A stretch of DNA of 64,000 bases from Isoetes taiwanensis (lineage: Eukaryota > Streptophyta > Lycopodiopsida > Isoetales > Isoetaceae), in NCBI GenBank assembly GCA_021234155.1, contig JAJEKV010000133.1:622001-686000 (forward strand). Reading direction: 5' to 3'. The position numbers were made by a program, and so were the translations under genes. Shown in pieces: positions 36,301 through 47,189 of this stretch. The notes under the pieces are model-generated. The model saw only the letters and a program-made list of their open reading frames with translations, was not told where the DNA came from and searched no databases. Positions within the stretch are counted from its first letter, which is position 1. Each line of letters opens with the position of its first letter.

Positions 36301-36831
36301 GGCGAGGGGTCAAGTCGCATGGGCTGCTCTACTCCCGGCCCGGCATTGAAATCTCCAAGAAGGACGACCCTACCCAACCGCTGGAAGCCAGCCGTATGTC
36401 ATCATATAGATCGACATATGGGTCCATCCTATCCGCGACGGGGTGGTCACGATAGAAGGTGCTCTCTGGAGGGAAATAAAGCGCCGAAAAAGAGGGTTGC
36501 CACCGGTATTATGCACACGAACCCACAAGTACCGGCGAAGTCTCGGTTCTGCCTTCCGAGGGTAACCGATCGTGCCAAGGTTGTCCGGTAGTAGCAAGCC
36601 ACTCCACCATGACCCGCCTGTCCCGCATGTGCATTGAAGACCGAGAAATGTTGGTAACCCCAGATCGTAGCTCAGGCTCAAAGATGCTCCCCATGTCTCC
36701 ATGAGAAAAGATGAGATCCATATCGGCTGCCACGGAAGTTCAGGTGCCCCCCTCGCCAAGGGAAGCCTCGACAATTCCATGAGACCACCCGAGGCACAAT
36801 TCCTATTTGTCACAGGGGATGGTATGTGCAA
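33360..36831 (-). pseudogene. LINE ORF2 remnant (endonuclease, RT, C-terminal region)
   Basis: Reading down the minus strand, the endonuclease-like part lies at 36,831-36,250, with LRRYLWVRVHNTGGNPLFR and, further on, the L-G-D-F-N-A-G-P motif of APE nucleases near 36,350. The RT follows with GKAVTDGILGELLKWA (about 35,370), the FRPAHSTIDHIFTNR block (about 35,090), a catalytic box where two extra bases split Y-A from D-D (about 34,715), and the post-RT segment near 34,350. The C-terminal part has AGAIEDESHTFELRS and PLSTADLPLHFLDEHT near 33,700. The reading frame changes many times. Confidence 0.8.
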
Positions 36832-36837
36832 CCTGAG

Positions 36838-37570
36838 TCAGCGGGGGGGGCGGGGAAGCAGAGGGTGAGTGAGAAGTAGATGGAGGAGGGGCAAACATGT
36901 GGCTGAGTGGGTCATGAGGGGAGCGGGAGTAGGAGCAGGAGAAGGGGGGTCGAGTAGGAGAAGCGTAAGGTAAGGTGGGCCACGTGTAGGGGTTGGGGTT
37001 GGGGGACCGCGCAGCAGCCCGGCGATGTAGTTTAAAAAATGTGCATCCCGCCTCGAACCAATCTGCGGCACCCCCTGGTGGCGCATGCCTCCCACCGACA
37101 AGCTCCCCGCTGCGTGCCTCCCATTTGCTGCGGGTGTGAGGTCCCGTCCCACGTCATGTGGATGTCCCCTTCAAAGATCGGCCCCTGGGGCGCAATATGG
37201 CATCACGCACCTGTGCATCCGCAACCGTGAATATGACAATGCGGTCACGACCCGGGCGCTGAGCCCCATGACGGGCTGCTCGAGAAATGTGAACTGGCCC
37301 CGGGAATGTCATCCGATCGAGAATGTGTGTTCGGATGTTGTGGGCGAGACTCTCCCCTGGCGCTACGGCATGCCTCGAACTACCGGGGAGTTGGGCCTCT
37401 CGCTGCGTCTCCCCGAGTTCGCGACTGCCAAGGGTCAAAGGTGGGCGAGGGCCGGGTCCCGTGCTGGGGGGGTGGTGGTGGTGGCTGGGATGGCGTGGAG
37501 TGGCTGGAGTGCGGGGCAGCAGTGCGGGGGCCTGGCTGCCGGCGTGGAGGCTGTGGCGGGGTAGCGGTCT
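36838..37570 (-). pseudogene. LINE ORF1-like region
   Basis: On the minus strand a frame at 37,438-37,154 reads RDRIVIFTVADAQVRDAILR, resembling the RRM-like segment of plant LINE ORF1 (or Gag-like) proteins. It is followed by a proline/threonine-rich stretch (GPPTPTPTRGPPYLT), typical of the low-complexity linker before the zinc knuckles. No CCHC knuckle can be read with confidence. Position, just upstream of the endonuclease, supports the assignment more than the sequence does. Confidence 0.5.
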
Positions 37571-37642
37571 GAGCCGCGTTCTCGGCCCTGTGAAGTCGAG
37601 AGCACAGCTCTTGCAGGGCCTGCTGCGAGAAGCACGTAACGC

Positions 37643-37718
37643 TGCATTTATCTTAAATTGTTTTCATGTTTTCTCACTCAAACAACTATCATAGCTAGAT
37701 TTTTAGCCAGGACTGTGT
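37643..37718 (+). repeat. Direct repeat flanking LINE copy 2, right
   Basis: Partner of 33,271-33,344 (CTCAAACAACTATCATAGCT, TTTTTAGCCAGGACT). Possible long, aged target-site duplication. Confidence 0.75.
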
Positions 37719-37957
37719 AGAAGTGTGTAACACTGCATTTTTCTGCAGGTGTTTTCTACAACATCCATTGGCAAATTGTTGATAAGGATGCAATTGCATA
37801 GAGTAGTTGAGATGCTTTTGCATTGCTTTTGAGCTTTTAGAGAAAAAAATTGGAGGTTAGAGTTCTCCAACTTAGACACATTTAGTTCAATTTCGCGAGT
37901 CTATAGCTGAGATCCTTTTGACTTCATACAAAACTCCTTTGCCATGAGTTGGGCAAA

Positions 37958-38066
37958 AGAAATGTTCGCGGCGGCCTTGGCCGCCGCGATAAATTTCTTG
38001 TATTGATAATTTCTGCTTGCAAGTGGGCCAAAACATATAGCATTGTTTCTCTTGGACTCTTTCCTA
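37958..38066 (+). repeat. MITE end plus dispersed fragment
   Basis: AGAAATGTTCGCGGCGGCC begins a palindrome with arm CGCGGCGGCC (37,967-37,988), followed by GATAAATTTCTTGTATTG, the same terminus as the MITE at 4.76 kb. It then joins a 60-bp segment (38,005-38,064) duplicated from 19,688-19,749 inside the DUF7869-type remnant. Confidence 0.75.
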
Positions 38067-38704
38067 GCTATTTCATCTTAAAAACTACTGGATGTCGTCA
38101 TTTAATATGTGAATATCGAGGTCTTTTCCTTGGACAAAAAATAAACTTCTGATTCAATGGAATGTTTGCAGTGTGCCTCCAGTATTTAACTTGTTACTTC
38201 ATTGTTCATAGCTAAGGAAGTTGCAAGCGCAACATGATTGTATAGTGCCTTTTTGAAGGTGTATTCTATGAAGCACATGAGTGTGAGGACGTTTTTATAT
38301 AGGTTAGCATACCAGTTATTGAAATTGGTCATTTACAGTGTGTTAGAATCTTGTCCCATGCAGTTGTTTTTTGTTTCACTAGGTAGTTTTTTTTATCTCA
38401 AGAAAACTGAATTTTGGCTAGGTGGATTCACGCTATAGTGGATCGCTTTTGGTGTCCCCTATGCCCCAAATAGCTTAAAAGTATAGCTTGTATTTGTGGT
38501 TTAAGAAATGCATTTGTGGTTTGAGAAATTGTATAACATTGATTATGTTGACGCCTTTTCCAATAATAACCAACCACTTCATTAATGCAGGAGGGAATCT
38601 TTTCAAATGCTCAAACGGTGGAAACATGTAGAGGGAGTTTGTTCCTCGTTCTTTTGCTCAGTTATATTTTGGTAAGTCTACAGTGTGAAGCACATTTCTG
38701 AAAA
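38067..38704. other. Gene-free stretch upstream of the transposase-like gene
   Basis: No terminal inverted repeat or clear promoter was recognised. It presumably contains the left end of the element carrying the 38.7-42.0 kb gene. Confidence 0.4.
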
Positions 38705-39617
38705 ATGGAGAAGAAAGATGTATTCTTAGATATGGCAGATGAAGAAATCCAAAACATCCAGAATGAAGATCCATTTTTTAGGGTGAGTTTGAGATCATTG
38801 TTGAAAGAAATTCAATCTAGGGAAGTTTTAGATTGTGGTTTAGAACATGCAACTATTTCTAGTGTCAATCTTGAGAATGCAGATGATAATAAGACAATCG
38901 GTCATGATCCTAGTATTGTGGACAATACTAAAAAGAATATCAAGAAGAGGAAAAAGAGAGATACAGAGCAAGAACGTCTGAAGAAACAAAGGCAGAGAAA
39001 AAGACAAAAAGAACCTAATGAGGCATTGGTGAAGGTCAAGATTGATTGGATAAAAGTGGTGCAACAAAAAGGAGAGTACAGTGTTAAACACCGTCAATTC
39101 ATTCTTGAGGCAAACAAAAACAATGAATCTCCAGATTAAACGAGAAATATTGATTGATGTACTAGAACATAAAGCTATGGAAGAGATAGTTGGGGACCTC
39201 TTGAAGAATCTGGAAGCAAAAACAACCATAATAGATAATATTAGACATTCAATCCAAATCATGAAGCAATCAACTAGTCTAGATTGTATGGCTGCTAAAA
39301 AATCTTGTTTAGCAATGGCAATAGGCAATGAACAGAAAAGCAGCTACAGAAAAATGGGAAAAGTTCTTGATGTTCACCCAAGAAATTTGACTGCTGCAAA
39401 GAGAAACAAATTTGAGATAAATTGCAATTCAAGAAAATGGGTGTACTATAGAAGGGAAAGAAAATGTGATTCCATTTCTGATTCTGTCATTGCTCTTGTC
39501 CAGGATTTTTGGATTTCTAATACTAGGGTCTCTCCAAACACAAAGGATGTGAAATCTAGGAGACTTGAAAGAAATATCAGAGAAGAGCATGCTACACATT
39601 ACTTAGAGCAAAGCCAA
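38705..39617 (+). pseudogene. DDE-like transposase gene, N-terminal exon(s)
   Basis: Two overlapping frames make up the N-terminal part. The first (MEKKDVFLDMADEEIQNIQN, to about 39,130) ends in a lysine/arginine-rich basic stretch, KKRKKRDTEQERLKKQRQRK, likely a nuclear-localisation or DNA-binding region. The second (39,081-39,617) is rich in coiled-coil-like heptads and then reads VYYRRERKCDSISDSVIALV and RVSPNTKDVKSRRLER. The last block is shared with a large family of uncharacterised eukaryotic mobile-element proteins. The change of frame near 39,130 is either a small indel or an unrecognised intron. The exon ends CAA before GTTAGT at 39,618. Confidence 0.6.
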
Positions 39618-39699
39618 GTTAGTTACTACTCTATTATCTATCTACTTTTTCAAGCTTGATTTAATCACTGTTTTCTCTAGATCCTCTGTAATAGATTAT

Positions 39700-40110
39700 A
39701 GATTGTGTATTGTAAATAGTGTGTTAGAGTTTTAGATCCAAGATGGACTGCATTATGGTTGGAATAGATTATGGTTTTGAATTACATTATGGTTTCAATT
39801 CCATTGGCTTGGATTGTATTAGTTAGATTAGATTGTGGTTCAAGTCATATTGTGATTCGTTGCATTGTGGTTTAAACTTGGTTGTAGTTGTGGATTACAT
39901 TGTGGTTCTAGATTATGGTTTTGATTATATTGTGGTTTTGGATTGGAATGTGGTTTCTGGTTTCAATTTGCTTGTGGTTGTGGATTACATTGTGGGTCTA
40001 GATTATGGTTTGATGGATTGTGGTTCTCGGTTAGATTGTGATTTTAAGGTTTCTAATGGATATTGTTTTATTTTGTGGTTTGGAATTTCATTATTATAGT
40101 TTGAGGTTCA
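39700..40110 (+). repeat. Degenerate minisatellite inside an intron
   Basis: Irregular repeats of GATTATGGTTTTGATTA and ATTGTGGTTCTAGATTA type fill most of the 546-bp intron (39,618-40,163) of the transposase-like gene. The intron has a GTTAGT donor and a TTATTAG acceptor. Confidence 0.8.
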
Positions 40111-40163
40111 TGTTTGCGATTTTGGGGTTTGAGATTGATAATCAACTATTGTTTTGTTATTAG

Positions 40164-41988
40164 ATGCAACTCTATAAAGCTTTCAAAGCAAAACATCCAA
40201 ATGTCAAAATTGGAGCTTCAGCTTTTCAAAATTTGAAGCCGTGGTTTGTAGTGAAGCTAGCAGAGTATAACACTTGTTGTTGCATACATCATGTCAGGTT
40301 ACAAATGCTGCTGGATGGTTTAACTAAATTCAAAAAGAAGCACTCAAAGTCATGTACTTGTGATGCAAGATTTTTACAGACATCAGTGATCTTTGGAAAT
40401 GTATTGTTTGCCAGAAAGGTGAGATTGATAAATTCTATAGTAAGGATTGCCTTGACGGTACTTGTAGTGAGTGTGGGATAAAGAATTTTGCAATCCCCCC
40501 GAAGGAATTAGAGAGTGAGGAGGTTGTGAAATGGGAGTACATCGACTATGAACATGGAGGTGTGGATAAACGTGGAGAGCCTAAGAAAGTTTTGAAACAC
40601 CAATATAAAGAGACCACATCAGCAGTGCTAATAAGCAAACTCAAAGACAGGTTGGAAAAATATCCCCTCCACAATTTCAAATACAAATGGCAAGATGAAC
40701 TGTTTCGTGAAATGCTCGATAATCTCCCTTCAGATGTCATAGTGTCAGTGGTGGATTTTGCAGAAAATTACACATTAAAAGAGAGAACACAGGTGCAATC
40801 TCAATACTGGACAAGCATGCAAGTGACCATTCTTGTCCACGTTACTTATCATGTGGCTGAGAATGGTGAAGTAGTAAAAGAAATACATTATTACATATTA
40901 GATGACCGTAAACATGATACCTCATTCGTGCAGCATTGCTTTAATATGCACTTCAATTATATGGAAGAGCAGGGACTGAAACCACGTCGGCACTATGTTT
41001 TTTCTGATGGTGCTGCATCACAATTCAAAGGTGCAAGGCCATTTTATTTTATTGCTAGATACTCATATCAGACTCTAATTCATATGATGTGGAATTACTT
41101 TGGTTCAAACCACGGAAAGGGAGAACATGATGGCAAGGCTGCTGAATTAAAGAGATGGATCAGAATGGTCCAACTCCTATATCCTGATACTAAGATAGAG
41201 AATGCACATGATATTGTGGAGGCTGCCAAGGAGTTATTTTCTGGTACAGTTTCTTCTAAAGAGGAACCAAAAACAAAAAAGAAAGATATTAAAAGATTTT
41301 TTTGGGAAGTTAAAGCAGGAGAAGTCGATAGGCGTAGGAATGGAGAGCACATACGGTGAAGGATACTCAAAAAATTCATAGTGTACATGCACTCAGCTTG
41401 GGATCAACAACTCAATTACAGGTTCGAAAATTCTCATGCTTTTGTAGTTTTTGTTTAGATGAACATTGGGATAGATGCGAGAATACGACATATGTGAATA
41501 ATTGGGAACTGGTGGAAATTGAACCTGCTTCTTCATCTACTTGTGATGCAATTGAGGTTAGGAAGTTACAAAGACCCTTATATTCAAGTGTTAATATTGT
41601 TGATCGGGTCAAATGTGGAGATTACTTTGCAGTGGCAGCACCGAAAAACAACCCTGAAGGGGATGACTTTTGGTTGCTTGCATGTACAAGGGAGAAGTAT
41701 GTAGCGGAAAAAGACTTCAAAGATAATGGAACGTGGTTCTTAAAAGGTGACAGTATATTAGAAGGAACTTACTTCAAAAAAATTCCAAGTTCAAAGAAAG
41801 GTTATGAATTATATTCTCAAGAAGGAGCTACAAAGGTTTACTCTACACAAGTATGTGGTATTAGAATCCCACTAATGAAAGGAAATTATGCTATCAAAGG
41901 ACATCCTGTATTTCACCTTCTATATCCTAAGGATGAAGAACAGATTAGAGCCAACTTACCACCTGTGTTGTCAGATGATGATGAGTGA
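40164..41988 (+). pseudogene. DDE-like transposase gene, catalytic part
   Basis: After the intron the protein continues LYKAFKAKHPNVKIGASAF, then CCCIHH. A zinc-ribbon-like block follows, CIVCQKGEIDKFYSKDC and GTCSECG, in another frame (shift near 40,380). Next is a long uninterrupted segment (40,526-41,342) with VVDFAENY, FSDGAASQFKGARPFYFI and YFGSNHGKGEHDGKAAELK. These Asp/Glu-bearing blocks look like an RNase H-fold transposase core with candidate acids in VDFAEN, SDGAASQ and HGKGEHDG. A second frame change near 41,345 leads to KFSCFCSFCLDEHWDRC and a C-terminal domain ending in LPPVLSDDDE at 41,988. Only two or three frame breaks in about 800 codons suggest a young or recently active element. 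The superfamily is not certain. Confidence 0.65.
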
Positions 41989-42120
41989 ACACACGCTGTT
42001 GTGAGCAGATGATGATGTTGAACAGATCAAAGCCACTTGCCATCTGGGTTGTCATGATGATGATTTTCATGTATTGATGTTTTAATAGATAATGATGATG
42101 ATGATGAGTTGATATATTTT

Positions 42121-42620
42121 GTATTATTCTACTTGTATTTTCTGTGCTTGTATGATACTGTTATTATTTAGACTTTATGTTATTAATGTTTCATTGATAA
42201 GTAATCCCTAAGTAATATATATTCAAAAGGTGTGTTGGTTTATTCATTTGATAGATATTGAATGAATAGGTGTTAGGTTCAAATCCAAGAATGTTAAGTT
42301 TGAATTTTGTATTTCATGAATGTTAAAATAAATTTGGATCTATGTCTTACGTGGTAGAGTAGTCCAATGGCACCCCTTTGTATTCTTCTACTTGTGTTTT
42401 CTGTGCTTGTATGGTACTGTTATTATTTAGACTTTATGTTATTAATGTTTCATTGATAAGTAATATATATTCAAAAGGTGTGTTGGTTTATTCATTTGAT
42501 AGATATTGAATGAATAGTTGTTAGGTTCAAATCCAAGAATGTTAAGTTTGAATTTTGTATTTCATGAATGTTAAAATAATTTTGGATCTATGTCTTACGT
42601 GGTAGAGTAGTCCAATGGCA
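42121..42620 (+). repeat. ~255-bp tandem duplication
   Basis: Two adjacent copies begin GTATTATTCTACTTGTATTT and GTATTCTTCTACTTGTGTTT and both end TAGAGTAGTCCAATGGCAC. The second lacks a short segment (CCCTAAGTAAT). It lies just beyond the transposase-like gene and may mark the element's right side. Confidence 0.9.
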
Positions 42621-42945
42621 CAAAAACCCTAAACTTATCAATATCCCGCACTAATATCCCACATGCCAAAGAAGTAAAAGTAGCATGCGTATATAAGATG
42701 CACCTAGAAGTGATTAAGTATCATGTGATTCGGCATTGTTGACAAACCTTTGGAGACATCCAAGGGGGATGGACCTGTGGTGCGCGTAGGGTATGCCCTA
42801 CAATTAATCGAGCCACATTGATCCGAGTTCTAACGACCTCGAATCGGATATAATTCGAGGGCTCTCTTTAAACGGAGATTTACGGAAGGCAGAAGGGTGG
42901 CCGAGATAGGTTCCAATAAAGTCGGAGTGGATATCCCACTATAAT

Positions 42946-43137
42946 GGCTCACATGATCTAACTTCTAGGGTGGCTACCTAGAGGGTGTGTAACCTCGAGG
43001 GGCACCTTTGGAGTAGCCATCTAAAGGGTGTCCTAGAGGATGGCTCACATGATCTAATCTCTAAGGTGACTACCTAGAGGATGTGTAATCTCGAGGGGCA
43101 CCTTTGGAGTAGCCATCTAAAGGGTGTCCTAGAGGGT
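42946..43137 (+). repeat. 96-bp tandem duplication
   Basis: Two head-to-tail units beginning GGCTCACATGATCTAA, each containing CTCGAGGGGCACCTTTGGAG. Non-coding. Confidence 0.9.
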
Positions 43138-43139
43138 GT

Positions 43140-44440
43140 ATAGTATAGTGTCTCTTAGAGGTCTTAGAGGGTTATTGTGAATGATATGCTTGTGGGTATG
43201 TGTTGACATTTGAATTTATAGGACAAAATGACGGTGAATACATCCGAGACGAGACATGGAGGTGCTTATAGGTATGTATAATCTGCATACAAAATGGTAC
43301 CATGCATAAAATCCCAAATAACAACAATTAAAAAGAAAAAAGAAAGTGAGTGAGTACCCCAAACAACGACAACTAAAAAGAAACAAGGTGCTGCGCACGG
43401 AGGGTTGCCCTCCATGGCCGGAGGGTGAAGTGGCATAAATCATAGTTCAAAGTTTTTGACAATCAATTCAAAACCATAACCCTGAACATTTGGAACAAAA
43501 TCTATTTATATTTGTTTAATATTCGATCACATCACAGTAAAATTCTATTTGGAAGCCTTCTCTGGCTATATCTGTTATGTCTATATATAAAAAAACTCGG
43601 GGTCTCATTTTTCGGCTATACAAATAGAAGTCGTAAATGCTTATCTTACAAGTAATAACAAAGAAACTCAGCTCAAAACAAGTTGCTTCTTAGCGTCCAT
43701 TGTACTCCATGGTACATTTTCTGTGACTTGCAAAAACAATCAGTTGAAAGCATCAGTAATAATGTCATAAATACGCTTTGTATGCTAGGTTTTTGGGCGA
43801 GTGACATCTCGTCAAGTATGTGAAGGCAACTTATGCTAAATGTTAAATATGAAAGACGACCTTGATCAATGCAGCTGGAAAACGAGTTGTTTTTTAACTG
43901 TTCCGTGGTCTTGCAGAAAGGCTCGGCACTTGCAAAAAGACTTGGTGGATTTAATTGAAAAGATAGTGCCCCATCTCCAGTCACTATTAAGGAGAATAAA
44001 CATTTCAGTTAAAGTTCGCTTAAAAAGGCCATACATGTACAACCAAGATTTTAAGAGCGGGCCATCGCATATATTACAGTTATTCTAAAGTTTTGCTACT
44101 CACTGATGAATTATTGCCACCTAATATGGCCTTCAGGCCTCCAATTTTCCTTCTAAGATGAAGCACGGAGTGCTGAAACTAGCCATGAGTCGGCAAGCAG
44201 TCTACATGAGTCGGTAAAGATTTTACTCACCTCTCATGGCAAGGGTTGATTCTAATGAAGTTGCCAATTCATGAACTCTATTGAAATTTTCTTCCTTCTT
44301 AGTTTCAAGGCATAGTCATTGTTTCTTAATAGTTTACAATCTATATATTTGAAAGTTGTTCATTTGATAAATGCAAAAGGTGTTGATATATTGTACGAGC
44401 CATTTAACAATTGATGGCTTTATTTATATTTATAGCAAAA
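43140..44440. other. Gene-free stretch
   Basis: Short open frames only (43,216-43,443 and 43,673-43,984 on the minus strand). No family recognised. Confidence 0.45.
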
Positions 44441-44446
44441 TGAATT

Positions 44447-44875
44447 TAACAAAAATGAGGATCTTGTTCTAGTCTTCGCATTGCATCATGGTATAGTGCT
44501 AGGGTAGCATGAATTCCTTCTACATCAATTCCAGAAGATAAGCCTTACTATTTCGCCAGTGATCCATTCCATAGCTACCTCCAACTGGTTTCCCAATACC
44601 AAAATCAACATCGTATACTAAATGCCTATGGGATCCAGCAGTAACATTAAAATCTGCATTATTCCAATCTACCCATTCTATGTTTTCTTCATAAAAATCT
44701 TCAAAAATATTGAGGGTTCCTTGCAAAAGTTCAAGATAAATATGTTTGATTGTTTCATGGACCACATGGCTTGTAAAAGGCAATCCTTTTGCTAGTTCCC
44801 CTACTGTAGTGTTAGTAGTAGTAAATGACGTTGCATTTCTAAAATAATTCACATGCAAACCTGGTAGCCGCCAGC
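44447..44875 (-). pseudogene. BAHD acyltransferase, C-terminal exon fragment
   Basis: On the minus strand, from a TTTGCACAG acceptor at 44,876, the frame reads GWRLPGLHVNYFRNATSF, corresponding to the 'YFGNA' region of BAHD acyltransferases. It continues with VGELAKGLPF and the diagnostic C-terminal motif in the altered form DVDFGIGKP (family DFGWGKP). A one-base frameshift near 44,525 follows, after which VEGIHATLALYHDAMRRLEQ and DPHFC complete the usual C-terminus before a TAA at 44,447. The exon with the catalytic HxxxD is not found, so this is a fragment. BAHD enzymes transfer acyl groups from CoA thioesters in plant specialised metabolism; the substrate cannot be inferred. Confidence 0.75.
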
Positions 44876-45530
44876 CTGTGCAAATGCAATGTGAACCAAG
44901 AAAATGCTTTTATTAGGCATACTAGCACCTTATGTCAGACATCATTCTTTAAATAATACATGCTATTTGGAAAAGAAGATGGAAAAGTGTTGGATAACCC
45001 GGAGCTTTTTCCAAAACCTCACAATACACCCTAACATCTATTATGTGTAAAGGGGTAATGATAACACCCCTTTCCCTTCGCCCAGGCTATTCTTTCTAAC
45101 TTCTTGACTAAAATGCATGTGAAAAAGGTGATGGAGTTTAATCTTGCTGAATTTGGAAGACCCATCAATCAAAGCTGCCAAATGCTTATACTCCCTTTGT
45201 AAGTGTGCATTGGGAACAATCAATTCTGGTTGATGCTAAATATTTTGCATACTCTTTCTCATTGTCTGTTTTACGAGCTTTTATCTGCTGCCCTAACTAA
45301 ATAGCGCAGTATATACATGGATGAAAATGAGATACAATGACTGAACGCAGACAATCTAAGATCTAGGAATCAAGTGAAGAGATAGAATACAAAAATATAC
45401 TAACATCCCCCGATGACTAGCATGGCTGAAACAATGAAACAAAAAGCAATGCTAAACATTCCCCCAAGACTAAAAATAGATAGAACATGTAAGATCTGCT
45501 TCATGTGAGTGAACTGAATAAATTGATCTT

Positions 45531-45830
45531 TCAGTGCTGTTGTAATCCATCAGCAACTTGATCCTTAGTAGAGAATAAAAAATGAAAGATAGCCAGTAAC
45601 CAATTGTTCCCTGATAAATCAGGGTTTGATAACAAGGGGCTTGATAGAAGATGCATCTTATGATCTTTAGCATGTGAAATAACACCACTGTTATACAATA
45701 AACTAGTTTGGTCAAAACTCCTAAAGTCCTCATAAAGATGGACTAACCATCTTAATTCTTGAACTGTAGTTACCAAAGCCTTGATTTCTGCTTCAAGAGT
45801 ACTAATGCTTCAGTAGTATTAGTTTTTTGT
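45531..45830 (-). pseudogene. Copia RNase H fragment
   Basis: On the minus strand the frame reads ISTLEAEIKALVTTVQELRW and LVHLYEDF, matching the copia RNase H strand 'STAEAEYxAL...ExxWLxxLLxdL', and then LLYNSGVISHAKDHKMH, a decayed 'CDNxxAixLaxNPxxHxRTKH'. The fragment is isolated with no other copia domain nearby. It is unrelated in position to the copia element at 24.5 kb, which lacks RNase H. Confidence 0.7.
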
Positions 45831-47189
45831 TTCTTTGAGTCCCAAATAAAGGGAATGAAATACAACCTGTTAGGCACGTCCTATAATAAAGATCAGTGGA
45901 AGACATGTCAGATGTCTGAAAAAAAGGCTAAATTTGGTGACAGTGTTGGCTTTACACCTCTGGAAGCAAGTATATCTTCGACAGTCCTGTAAATCAAACA
46001 CATGCATAGCAATAAGAAATGTATGCAATGGTCATGTATAGAAAGAAAATAGCATGTTGTTATCTAAATTTCATTATCTTGTTACAAGGTGCGGAAGAAA
46101 ATTATTCTACAGGTTTTCCTCATGATGAGAAGCACCAACAGCATGAAAAACATTCATGATCTCGTGCTCCAAATATAGCACCTTCTAAGACACATGTCAA
46201 TAGTAACAGAAATTGTTTGAAGGAATCGTTTGGATGGCCAGGGCATTTCTGTCACAGAACTACAGCAGCACAAAATAAAGTTACAAGTTATTTGCCAAGT
46301 AATCAGGGATGCATTCAATTTGGACACCATCAATCATGGTTGCTGGATTGGTAGATGAATGCCTAGGTACTGAAAATAGAAAAGTAAGATGGCATAACCA
46401 TCACAAAAAACAGGAAGGAAAATAGAACGTGCTAATTGACAAGACAAAGGGATATGAAAAGAATGATGAGAGCAGAAGAAGCCAAGTCTAGCATGATTAT
46501 GAAGAAATTGAATATGGAACCTCTTACCAGCTTATCTATTGTATTGCTAAAAGCAAGAATTGTTAACAGGAAGCACTTTGAGCAAACAAAAAGTGTTTAC
46601 CTTGGAGCAAAAATACTGCATCAAAAGGTAAAGGTGCCATGAATCCCTGTGCCAAAGCATGATGCAAGAACTCTGATCATTTTGGCAAATTTGAATGAGT
46701 CCATTTAAACAATTTTCAGCTCCACATACCACTGAAACTTCATAGTGGTTATGCCTGCATGTAGGGCTATGGCGGGAGCCTCTATAGACCTACAAAGCTA
46801 TAAAATATACCGTTTCCTAGCAGCTTGCGCCTTGCCTGCAACTTGCTTTGTATGCCACTACGAAATGTCCCAAGGCAAAGACCATAGATGACAAGAATAA
46901 AAGTGGTATATTCCCCACATGTGCTTCAGATGTCTAGGGCTTGGACCAAATATATCAACTGGTTCAGTTGTCAAAATGCCAAAGATGCACCCTTTAATGA
47001 CAAGAATCGCCACAGAGGTCAGTCCACTAACTACAGGAGTTGCCAAATACGCGCCATATCAGAATCTAGGAATTCCACATGCAGCATATGCACTTGCAAA
47101 GGGTGTTAAGGTATGTGATTATTTCTCATCCTTTTTATCAGAAAGAAAGAGGATGTGGAGTAGAACTTACAGATAATGAATTATCTGAC
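45831..47189. other. Stretch with unrecognised open frames
   Basis: Around 46,880-47,110 both strands are open (plus: GLGPNISTGSVVKMPKMHPL; minus: ATPVVSGLTSVAILVIKGCI). One may be a real exon remnant, but I cannot identify it. The rest shows nothing supportable. Confidence 0.35.

Larger units (their letters stand above)
33345..37642 (-). mobile_element. LINE copy 2, near full length, GC-rich
   Basis: This copy is inverted relative to copy 1 and longer, with an ORF1-like region, endonuclease, reverse transcriptase and the same 3' end (CCGTGGACGATAAAA and a TTCC tail, read on the minus strand). Composition is strongly G+C and CpG rich against AT-rich flanks. Frameshifts are frequent, so it is inactive. 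Relative to copy 1 it has many small indels, so the two are separate insertions of one family and not a recent segmental duplication. Confidence 0.88.

Noticed and set aside
42266-42285. GGTTCAAATCC resembling a pol III B box, hence a possible SINE or tRNA
   Set aside because: There is no A box at the proper distance upstream and no cloverleaf, and the word is part of the 255-bp tandem unit.
46858-47176. Opposed open frames that might be a transporter-like exon
   Set aside because: Composition is suggestive, but no family motif, splice site or partner exon was found.
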